The translations under genes and the position numbers were made by a program. A DNA stretch of 64,000 bases from Anarhynchus alexandrinus (lineage: Eukaryota; Chordata; Aves; Charadriiformes; Charadriidae): the NCBI GenBank assembly GCA_008711295.1, contig VUYV01000090.1:3030917-3094916 (forward strand), read 5' to 3'. Numbering within the stretch: the first letter of the stretch is position 1; the number at the start of each line of letters is the position of its first letter. Shown in pieces: positions 56,701 through 64,000 of this stretch. The notes below the pieces were generated by a model that saw only the letters and a program-made list of their open reading frames with translations, made no database searches and was not told where the DNA came from.

Positions 56701-59700
56701 GAGGCCCCTAGCTGCCTTTGAATGCCTGATTGAGGCAGTCCAGGTTTATCACTCAAACCCTCGTCTTTGGCTGAGAATAGCAGAATGCTGCATCGCTGCC
56801 AATAAAGGGGTAAGTAGATTTGCAAATTCCTTATTTTGATTATAGTTATGAAATACATTTGATCACAGGAAGAAAGAAATAATACCTTGAGTTGAACTAT
56901 GCATTTTAAAGGCCTAATGTTGCAACACCTCTGTGTAAGTCCAGATTAATTATTTTTGTATATATGTGTGTTTGCGTCTTTAATCCAAACAGCAACATGT
57001 GGAGGAAAACCACTGCAGAAACAGTGTCTTGAAACCCAGTCTTTAATTGACTTTTCTAAATTCAGAAGAAATTGAGTAGGCTATTTGAAAGATTGGCATG
57101 AGATGAAACAAAAGCACATAAGTGGCTGTTAGAGCTGCTCTTCTGTAAAGTTACAAGTTTTTTGCTGGAGAGACTCGTTAAGCATGATTTTGTTTTGGCA
57201 ATTTACCATCACACCCCTTTGGCATTCCAACTCATAATCTGAATGGGTAATCCTAAATTAGTTTGAAGCATATTAGATTTCTCCAAGCCATCTCATGGTT
57301 TACCTTACATTGTCTTGAAATAATTTTAGAAAGAAACGTAAAGATATTTTTTTGGAAATAAACTCATATTATTCTCTAATGAGGCATCACTTTATAACAA
57401 GAAGCAGTATGTTCTTTTTGTAGTAAATGCTCTCTACTTCAAATGTACATACTAAAATTAATAGCTTGACTTGCTATTTATGGATAATTTGTGATGCTTC
57501 ACCTTTCCACACTCATTTCATATTGGTTGCAGAATCTTTGGGTTTATGTATTTTTATATATATGTAAAACCCATATAAAATAATAATAGTATATACTGAA
57601 AACAAACAACAACAACAACAAATGAACCTCGCAGGTAATTCTGTCTTTTTTTTGCGTGAACAGAAGAATTAAACTTGCTCGAGATCTTTTCTCTGCACTA
57701 AGTTCTGTACTTCAAAGGATTTCTGTTCCTAGCTTGAAGAAATAGTAAGGTGAGACTGAAGTCAGTGACCATTCGTAGTATCCAAGGAAAGAAAATTTTT
57801 GTCTCTGCTCTTGGAGGTTTGGTACTTCCTTTGAGGCTTGATGCACAGAAACAACTTTGATAACTTTTGTTGCTGATACTTGGAGGTGGAAGGGTTGTTC
57901 TTTTTTTGGAAAATTTTTGGCTGAAACATCTTGAATTTTTATGTTTAAACCATAGGAATTGCATTCTGAAACCATGAGGTTCTAGCTTAAATTTTAGCTG
58001 GAGTAGTAGGAGAAAACATACATCTATCCAGTAGAGATCCTTTGGCTCTACTTCAAGGCTAGATACTACAGTGTAAAAGGCATGACTGAAAGTATGTTGC
58101 TACTGTTTTAGCAGACAATAATTTTTTGATGTTTTAATGAATATGATTATTGGATCAGACTGGTGAATAATCTTGTTTAAAAACAATATATAGTACCGTG
58201 TCTTATAACTTCATTGGTAGATGCAAAGACTCTTGTAGAGGACTACTAAAAGTATTTGGTTAAAGAGAAGCTTCCTTCCTGGGATGTTCTTAATTATTTA
58301 CAGTTTTCTTGATGTACAAGTAATATAAACTCCTTAAACTTCTTTTTTTAATTCTATCTACTGTAAATCCACTGTCCAAATTCAGATGTGGCTTCACTTT
58401 ATAGGACTAAACTGGATGAAGATAACAAGATGTGCTCTGATTTCCACTGAAATCTTTGCACGTGATCTTCCTTCCCTTCTGGCAGCCAAAACTCATGTAA
58501 AGTTTCATTATTTCCTCACTCAATTGCCCCTAGCGGTTGAGAGAGGTGAGACTGTAGTGTGGCTCACCTAAAAGTGATACAGGCTGAGGAACCAGAGATC
58601 AGCCTTCTACGTCCTGGAGCTGTGGCGATCACAGCCTCTGGGGAACTGAATCCCTAACTGCTGAAGTTTGTGGAAACCTGCTGACAGCAGATGTATTGCA
58701 TGTCCTCTGGGGCATCTTGGTTGCAACTTGTTGATCCGTGTCTGTTGAGGATAAACCCGTATGTTAAAATTCAGAGGGCTGGGGACAGGATCGTTTGTTC
58801 TTAGAACAGAAAACCGCACCAAAACGGTACATCTGTGAAATTAAGAGATACTGTACTTGATTCCCTGTGAAACTGTAATTCACCCCTTGTGTGTGTGTGG
58901 GAGTGATGATGTAATCTGTAGTTGCATAATCCCATGCAGTTATTTCCACAGTATGCCCATTTCACTCAGTGCATGGGATGGATGGGATTAATTGAACAAA
59001 TGGCTATATTCACTCTATTCACCCCCTCCTCTGAATTCTCTGTTTTCCCTCTCTGGGTGGCCTCTGTGCCTTTATTTACTGCGCACCATCCAAATCCTTC
59101 CAAATACAAATTTAGCAACTTCTCCCTTGGGAATTTCAATGGTGCTCATTATTTTGGTGTTTCTATTTCAGAAAATTTAAGTTATTCATAGCTTTATGGA
59201 GAGGTTTGCTTATGTCCCCATTTTTACAGGCACAGCATCGAAGCTTCAAGAGTGTTGGGTCTAAAACAGACTGACTTTGTGTATGTACTAGCTGTTGTCA
59301 GATAGTTCTGAGTACTTAGTTTTACAAAGCACAGCGAGTGCAGAAAGAACAGCTTTCTTCATGATCGTTCTGCAATTTTCTGTGTCTATCCTGCTGGTTA
59401 CGAGTCACACATAGATAAAGAAGACTGAACTGATCCTCTCTAGTGGAAACCCGGGTATGAGAGACTGGATTAGCATAGGTTTTGCGGCAAAAAAGCAAAG
59501 CTAGGATTCTGTTTACAAGGACAGTGTTTAGCAGTCGGGAAAAGGGAAATAGAGACCCTTATGGGGCACTTCTTTCTTTACTGCAGACTAGCCCAAGCAG
59601 TAGATTATGCCAGGCTCCTGAAACCTGGCTTTCTTCCTGCAGCAGCTGTAACCTGGTGTGGTGTACCAGAGACCTTGAATTCATGTCACAAAACCAGCTT

Positions 59701-61816
59701 GCTGTTTCCTAAATTTGTAAACTTACAAGGAAAAAAAATAAACTTTGGATGCTGTTAACTTAAAGGCAAAGGGGAAGTGTCTTTAAATTATAAGACAGAT
59801 TTGCAACACGACAAGTGAGGCCCTAAAATCAATAGTGTGTTTAATTAGACCTTATAACTCCATTTGCAATAATATTCCTTGTTATCTAAGTATGGATTTG
59901 TATTTATGCTCTGAACACCATACAGAAAAGTAATTTAAATGAAGCTAATTTTCACCCAATTTGGTGTGTTAGTTTATAAAATACAGATGGAAGATGATTG
60001 CCTTTCTGCATCTTTTTAACACCTTTTCCAAAATATGCTTTATATCCAAACTCATTGTATGTATTTTTTCATTTGACAGTAAATGCCATTATAATGTCAA
60101 TGTTCTTCTTCACAATACATTCTGATAAATTTTCTGAAAAGCAATAGCTATTTAAAATACAGACTTAGAATAAGTTTTTCCTTACAAGTACAACTCTTCA
60201 TCACTAACTTTACTTACCAACAAAGTTGCTAAGATAGCTCATGGTAAAACAAACAAACCCCAGTAAGTATGGTGTAGAGAATTCTTAGGACTGACAGTTA
60301 GGGTGCTTTAAGTTCATTTGACCCCCGGAATGTCTGCATACTCAAAAATCTGTTAAACAAGTTAATTTAATGTAACTTTGCATATGTTGTAGTTCAGCTT
60401 CATACTCCCTGTGTAACAGTTTGAGAGTAGCTTTTTCAGAGAGCATTTTGAATGCTGTGTAAGCAGGGAGAGAAGATGGCAAGCATTACAGTGCCAATTC
60501 TGAATATTATTTGGCTGATCATCTTATGATTATTTTTTTTAGATATCCTAGCAGTTCTTTTGATATGACTTGGTTCATTGTTCTTTTGCTTTCAAAACAG
60601 AGGAGAAACTAGGTCAGTAGGCTATCAGACAAGCTGTCAGAACTAATCTGTGGTTACGCTGTGTGCAGTAAAATCCCTCTGCAATACAAAGACAATAGAA
60701 GGTGCCTGATTCTTCATGGTACTTAAGATTTAAAACTGTGCCCATATAAACTATTAATTCTTACATTTTAGCAGGGTTCAAAGTATTCTTCCAGCTTTCA
60801 CTTATTTTATCAAGCTCTCGTTCAACAGCCTTGATATTTTAGTGCTTTTTTTTTTTCCCTTTTAGACATCAGAACAAGAGACTAAAGGTCTTCCCAGCAA
60901 AAAGGGAATTGTGCAATCTATAGTAGGTCAAGGCTATCACCGTAAGATAGTCCTAGCATCCCAGTCAATACAGAATGTGGTTTATAAGTAAGTATGTTTT
61001 CCATGGCCTCTTTATTTTGTTATCGTAGCTTTGTTAAATATATGTATTTGTTTATTATTTGTTTATCAGGAGTTTTTAAAACTGTTGTGGAATAACTGTT
61101 CATTTTGGAATTATTAATATAGGGGGAGAGAGGCATGCTAAAATGATGTCTTACTTAAACATCATTTGGATGCCTCCTCTATGATGGCCAGCAGAGGGCT
61201 TAACTGTGTATTCATTGTAACTAAGAAAGCCATTAAAGCTTAAAATCGATTTATCTGAAATTTATATTTCCAGTTAGCTAAATCTGTCCTCTTTTTCTCA
61301 CTTAAAAATACATATTTTGAGTAATCCACTCTAGAAAAGTGCTGAAAAATGTAGTTGCTCTGTCATAAAACTTCCAGAAGCCAAGTCAAGAAAAACAAGA
61401 GAACTTCTTGTAATTATGTAGTTGAATCTGCTCACTCTATTTGAGCATCATGGTGTGCTTTCCATATATAAGAATAGCGAGATACGTATGTCTTCATAAA
61501 TTAAATGTGTTATATTAAGACATGATTTAACTCTTTTAGGATAAAGTTTTTTCTGCAATTGGATCTTTCTCGAGCTCTGCTTTTATTTTTTAATTTAGTA
61601 GGATTGCTACTCACTGGCTAACTTCTGTGTCTCTTTAAGTGATGGGCAGTCCTCAGCAATACCTGTAGCCAGTATGGAATTTGCAGCGATTTGTCTAAGA
61701 AATGCCTTGCTGCTACTGCCAGAAGATCAGCAGGAGCCAAAGCAGGAAAATGGATCTAAAACTAGTAATCAACTGGGGGGAAATACAGAAAACAGTGAAA
61801 CCAGTGAAGCATGCAG
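38748..61816 (+). CDS. CNOT10: CNOT10, CCR4-NOT complex subunit 10 (exons 1-12 of a longer gene)
   Basis: CNOT10 is a TPR-repeat scaffold that, with CNOT11, docks on the N-terminal region of CNOT1 in the cytoplasmic CCR4-NOT deadenylase (established). Joining 38748-38769, 44199-44290, one copy of exons 3-4, 51060-51205, 52126-52212, 52915-52998, 54006-54123, 55870-56019, 56607-56809, 60866-60987 and 61640-61816 gives 1514 nt, or 504 codons plus two bases. There is no internal stop and every junction is GT-AG. Clear TPR-like helix pairs include [20 protein letters not shown] (from about residue 108), [20 protein letters not shown] (about 294-313) and [20 protein letters not shown] (about 357-376). 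An Asn-rich linker lies at about 182-205. Human CNOT10 has about 744 residues, so the C-terminal third lies beyond the right edge. Exons 3 and 4 occur twice, almost certainly through an assembly error. The start was chosen by the match to the family N terminus MAADK and a good Kozak context. Confidence 0.97.
38770..44198 (+). other. CNOT10 intron 1 (5.4 kb)
   Basis: The first about 400 bases continue the CpG island, then the sequence is AT-rich. A degenerate CR1-type fragment lies at about 43.41-43.56 kb and an A run at 43,618-43,629. No further exon was recognised. Confidence 0.75.
43405..43565 (+). mobile_element. Degenerate CR1-type LINE 3' fragment
   Basis: The order of motifs matches CR1 3' regions: aactggagaagattctggga, then gcctgttcacctcagaaaag, then gatctgtaagatcaggagtg and gctgaaaaagtgaatagg. 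The coding potential is gone. Boundaries are approximate. Confidence 0.65.
44199..44290 (+). CDS. CNOT10: CNOT10 exon 2
   Basis: The acceptor is tttacag and the donor GTAAGA at 44291. The exon completes Asp8 and encodes [20 protein letters not shown] followed by [10 protein letters not shown]. The conserved GITDQEKEL motif of the family is present. Residues about 8-38. Confidence 0.95.
44291..47066 (+). other. CNOT10 intron 2 (2.8 kb)
   Basis: AT-rich intron. From 46,684 onward it belongs to the first copy of the 2.14 kb duplication. The segment 45.64-46.45 kb is more complex and could be an unrecognised old repeat. No exon was recognised. Confidence 0.7.
47067..47228 (+). CDS. CNOT10: CNOT10 exon 3 (copy 1)
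   Basis: Exactly 54 codons, phase 0 to 0, residues 39-92. It encodes [20 protein letters not shown] and [16 protein letters not shown], which are well conserved in the family. The acceptor is tttccag and the donor GTAATG at 47229. Confidence 0.96.
47761..47911 (+). CDS. CNOT10: CNOT10 exon 4 (copy 1)
   Basis: Fifty codons plus one base, residues 93-143. It encodes [20 protein letters not shown] and a TPR-like helix pair ([20 protein letters not shown]). The acceptor is ttttttcag and the donor GTAGGT at 47912. It ends in phase 1, which fits exon 5 but not a second exon 3. Confidence 0.96.
48827..48838. other. Assembly junction: T run plus single N
   Basis: Copy 1 of the duplication ends in tagta followed by a T run and one N. 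Copy 2 shows the likely true continuation, tagtaaatttttttctccag. The mismatch at the end of copy 1 looks like low-quality contig end sequence. Confidence 0.9.
49222..49383 (+). CDS. CNOT10: CNOT10 exon 3 (copy 2, probable assembly duplicate)
   Basis: Same 54 codons as 47067-47228. The only difference seen is a synonymous Thr codon change (ACG to ACA at 49341). Splice sites are intact. Only one of the two copies can be used in the CNOT10 mRNA. Confidence 0.9.
49916..50066 (+). CDS. CNOT10: CNOT10 exon 4 (copy 2, probable assembly duplicate)
   Basis: Identical in coding sequence to 47761-47911, with the same splice sites (donor GTAGGT at 50067). This copy is on the same contig side as exon 5. 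Confidence 0.9.
50067..51059 (+). other. CNOT10 intron 4 (true length about 1 kb)
   Basis: AT-rich intron between the second exon 4 copy and exon 5. The region from 47,912 to 50,982 is inflated by the duplication. No other exon was recognised. Confidence 0.8.
51060..51205 (+). CDS. CNOT10: CNOT10 exon 5
   Basis: Completes the split Glu codon and encodes [35 protein letters not shown] and the Asn-rich [11 protein letters not shown]. Residues about 143-191, ending in phase 0. The acceptor is tttatacag and the donor GTAAGC. Confidence 0.96.
51206..52125 (+). other. CNOT10 intron 5
   Basis: About 0.9 kb, AT-rich, with nothing further recognised. Confidence 0.8.
52126..52212 (+). CDS. CNOT10: CNOT10 exon 6
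   Basis: Twenty-nine codons, residues 192-220: [20 protein letters not shown] followed by EVAKSKIHQ. The acceptor is at ctcag (52125). A nearby cag at 52127-52129 would put the exon out of frame. Donor GTAAGT. Confidence 0.95.
52213..52914 (+). other. CNOT10 intron 6
   Basis: 0.7 kb, AT-rich. Contains an A run at 52,329-52,343. Nothing else recognised. Confidence 0.8.
52915..52998 (+). CDS. CNOT10: CNOT10 exon 7
   Basis: Twenty-eight codons, residues 221-248: [20 protein letters not shown] then SVMNTAGN. Acceptor tttaacag, donor GTAAGT. Helical TPR-type segment. Confidence 0.96.
52999..54005 (+). other. CNOT10 intron 7
   Basis: About 1 kb. The part at 53.5-53.75 kb is GC-richer than its flanks but has no recognised feature. 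Confidence 0.75.
54006..54123 (+). CDS. CNOT10: CNOT10 exon 8
   Basis: Residues 249-288: [20 protein letters not shown], then [19 protein letters not shown] plus the first base of Gly. Contains a TPR-like helix pair. Acceptor cttcacag, donor GTAAAA. Confidence 0.96.
54124..55869 (+). other. CNOT10 intron 8
   Basis: 1.7 kb, strongly AT-rich, with TA-rich sequence at about 54.65-54.73 kb including a perfect 18-bp palindrome. No exon recognised. Confidence 0.8.
54672..54689. repeat. Perfect 18-bp palindrome
   Basis: CAGTGTATATATACACTG equals its own reverse complement. It lies in the TA-rich part of CNOT10 intron 8. It may form a cruciform or simply reflect TA-repeat composition. Confidence 0.85.
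55870..56019 (+). CDS. CNOT10: CNOT10 exon 9
   Basis: Residues about 288-338. Encodes [37 protein letters not shown] and the linker [11 protein letters not shown]. The N-L-G-x-I-H-F and A-L motifs are a canonical TPR. The acceptor ctctcag is followed directly by GTGAAT (split Gly codon). Donor GTAAGG. Confidence 0.96.
56020..56606 (+). other. CNOT10 intron 9
   Basis: 0.59 kb. A decoy acceptor (cttgcag, ending 56547) lies 59 bases upstream of the true exon 10 acceptor. Nothing else recognised. Confidence 0.75.
56607..56809 (+). CDS. CNOT10: CNOT10 exon 10
   Basis: Residues about 338-405, ending in phase 0. Encodes [60 protein letters not shown] and CIAANKG, covering a canonical TPR and the first helix of another. 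The acceptor ctgcag is followed by GTAAAA. Donor GTAAGT. Confidence 0.97.
56810..60865 (+). other. CNOT10 intron 10 (4.1 kb)
   Basis: AT-rich intron. It has a (CAA)n repeat at 57,605-57,621 and a GT-rich stretch near 58,888-58,898. ORFs within it are short and unassigned. No extra exon was recognised. Confidence 0.75.
57605..57621. repeat. (CAA)n trinucleotide repeat
   Basis: A run of aacaacaacaacaac units in CNOT10 intron 10. Confidence 0.8.
60866..60987 (+). CDS. CNOT10: CNOT10 exon 11
   Basis: Residues 406-446. Encodes [40 protein letters not shown] plus two bases of Asn. Acceptor with a long T/C tract ending cccttttag, donor GTAAGT. Confidence 0.96.
60988..61639 (+). other. CNOT10 intron 11
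   Basis: 0.65 kb, AT-rich, nothing further recognised. Confidence 0.8.
61640..61816 (+). CDS. CNOT10: CNOT10 exon 12
   Basis: Residues about 446-505. Encodes [40 protein letters not shown] and [18 protein letters not shown], then two bases of a Ser/Arg codon. The first part is a TPR-type helix pair, and the rest is an acidic, low-complexity linker known from the family. Donor GTAAAG. It is the last exon found in the window. Confidence 0.95.
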
Positions 61817-64000
61817 GTAAAGAGAATTGCATGTAAACCTTTCTTTATGTCCAAATTAACTCTGGGCGGACAGTCTGTGTCTGCTGTCTATGCTGTTTGG
61901 CCAGCAGAAAAAATAACGTACTTGTAAATTCTCAGAAATGTTGGGATATGCAAAGAAATTGTTTAGGTGCTCATTGTTTTAATTGCTGGTGTGCTAATTT
62001 AGGAATAAAATACTGAGTTGATTCATACCAATCCTAACAACTTTAATAAATCAGACAGTGAAATTCTTTTTTTTCACTGGCCATCTTATTTTCTGTGCTG
62101 CAAATGTTATGTTTTCCCACACCCTCCTGCAGTGCATATTAGTTTTTCTCTAATTGTAAGTGAAGTTTCACATGTTACAGTGATTCTGTGTGTGTGCACG
62201 TGCACCAGGTACTTGATTCAATATATAAATGTCTAGCAACTCAGTTGTAAACATTTTCCCATGATCAGACTTGACATTCATCAGCCCTAGTATGCTTTCT
62301 TGTGTTTGTTTTAGACTAGAAATGGGAAACTAGATTTAGAAGATAAATATGAAAGCAGCACAGAGCTGTTGCTTAATAAATTGCATTTTACAAAAAAGAT
62401 TTTAAGAAAAATCTCTTTTCTTCTCCTTAAAGCTTCAGAAAAACTTGTAGACCATGTATGTCAAATGTTAAATAGCAGGAAGGTGTTTTAATTTTTTGCA
62501 TTGATCCTGATGTGTTCTGAACTTCCTTTTGAAGAGTAACTTTGTTGGCTATAGCCTGCACTTTCATAACTGTAACTCTTCCTTTCTCAAAATGGTCAAT
62601 AACTAATCTGGAAAAAGATAAATTCTAAGAAGATAAGATCCATTTGTCACATGGCAAGATTTACTGCACATACGCTGCATTGCGAAGGCACAAGGTGCAT
62701 CCCCATGTATTCTGAGGTTGTCTGGGGAGAGACTAGGGCTGCGTGTTGGTGGCTGCTACTGCTTACAACAATATTTGAAGGCTGTTCTCTGTAACCCTTT
62801 TTTCCCCAATGACAATGTCTCCTGTCAAGTGACCAAATCACTTATAAACTTTGGCATGGGAGGGGCTGTTTCTTTTTTGCTTATCGAGGTTGGAGGTTGT
62901 GAACTAACTTCCCCTGGTAATCTGTATGCAGCCCATTGGGGCGAAGCTGTTCTGGTTTAAACGAGACTTTGGTTTTAAGCTTATGGAGCCCACTGAGTGG
63001 CAGTGATTAAAAAATATATATGGTGGTCCTTATTCAGACAAGACCTTTTTTTGTTTTGTTTTGAGGTTTGTTTGTTCTTTGGTTTTGTAGGAGTGAGGAA
63101 AGGAAAATATGCCCTGTACGGGAAGATCCTTTACTACCTTCTGCTTTCAAAACCAGATTCTTCTTCAGCTTAAAAAAAAATTTAAAAAGACTGCCTCATA
63201 TCTGCCAGTGGTCACTGCCAATTTCAAAATGTCCAGCAACAAAGCAGGCTGTTCTTGAATTTGTGTGTCACATTCTGAAAGGTTCTCAAAGGGTTTATTC
63301 CTTCTGATGCGGGACACTCTGCAAGAGAACAGTAAAAGATATAAGGCATTTGAAGAAAATCACACTAATTGAACAAGATGGTTTTGAAGCAAATCCCACT
63401 AATTGAGCAGGCTGACTCTGAGACAGATTCTTCTGTTATTCCGAAGAAAACAGTGAATACTTTCAGTGGCTAAGGGTATTTTTTTAATCTAATTTTTGGC
63501 ACAGGCATGAGGTATATACGCTACAGCAGTGTTGAGTACAGTTTTCCTTGGAGTCTGTTGCTATCTCTTTTGAAGGTCTAAGATAGAGCTATCTTACTTG
63601 TTTGTAATAAATAGATATGAAGCTACATCAATGAAAAAGTTCTTGTTAGGTAGACAGACTCAGTTTCAATCCTGACTTTTTTTTTTTTATCTGTTGTTTC
63701 TAACCATCAGTTTCTCTCTGCCAAGGTGCAGCTGTTAACCTTCTCTTCAATTCCTCATTCCAGGAGGAGGGTGTCTTTCAGCTTTTTGGAGAGCAAAGTT
63801 GCAGACTTTTTAAATAGAGTGAATGCTTGCTCCCAAAAAAAAAAGTCAAGTGTAACTTTAAGTGGACTTTTTTTTTAAAGATGTTTTGAAATAAAAAATA
63901 AAGGCACCTAGAAGTCTAAAGGAAGCTGTAGCACTTTGTGGATTATCTTTGAATATATTTATGTAATTAGTTTTTAAGATATCTAGAGATAGAATTAGTT
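61817..64000 (+). other. CNOT10 intron 12 (partial)
   Basis: The next expected exon (a segment like FIPAPPSSPLRKQE in the family) is not visible, so the intron runs past the window end. Short ORFs and A/T runs only. Confidence 0.7.

Noticed and set aside
1..64000. tRNA, rRNA, CRISPR, viral or bacterial-type elements
   Set aside because: No cloverleaf, array or operon-like structure was seen. The window is wholly vertebrate nuclear in character.

Overview
This is vertebrate nuclear DNA, most likely avian (certainly amniote). Genes are split into short exons by long AT-rich GT-AG introns, and two CpG-island promoters stand out from the AT-rich background. Two degenerate CR1-type LINE fragments are visible, and the two recognisable genes, DYNC1LI1 and CNOT10, lie head-to-head as they do in human 3p22. 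No bacterial, viral, CRISPR or rRNA/tRNA feature was found. The exact species cannot be named from the sequence.

Layout. (1) 1-12,843, minus strand: the 5' part of DYNC1LI1 (cytoplasmic dynein 1 light intermediate chain 1). Exon 1 (12,683-12,843), exon 2 (12,290-12,363) and exon 3 (1,358-1,474, carrying the P-loop) are joined in frame. The rest of the gene runs off the left edge. (2) about 11,640-13,390: the DYNC1LI1 CpG island and promoter. (3) about 13,390-37,900: a 24.5 kb AT-rich intergenic interval with no recognisable gene. It holds two enhancer-like blocks, one odd GC-rich block and simple repeats. (4) about 37,900-39,150: the CNOT10 CpG island with GC boxes and NRF-1-, CRE-, ETS- and YY1-like sites. 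A small minus-strand ORF with a hydrophobic segment lies next to it. (5) 38,748-61,816, plus strand: CNOT10 exons 1-12, about 505 of about 744 codons. The remaining exons lie beyond the right edge.

The strongest structural anomaly is a near-perfect 2.14 kb direct duplication (46,684-48,826 and 48,839-50,982). It carries CNOT10 exons 3 and 4 and is separated by a T run and one N. The copies differ by about six substitutions and one indel, and reading both exon pairs would break the CNOT10 frame. This is best explained as a false (haplotype) duplication in the assembly. A second single N follows a 22-A run at 550.

Both genes are broadly expressed housekeeping genes. DYNC1LI1 links cytoplasmic dynein to cargo adaptors. 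CNOT10 is a TPR scaffold subunit of the CCR4-NOT mRNA deadenylase complex. Their adjacency is conserved synteny and not a shared pathway. I found no clear new biological system. The best candidates for something undescribed are the small hydrophobic ORF at 37,950-38,192, a Q-rich/hydrophobic ORF at 11,529-11,732, and the paired-SOX-motif block near 24,370-24,560.
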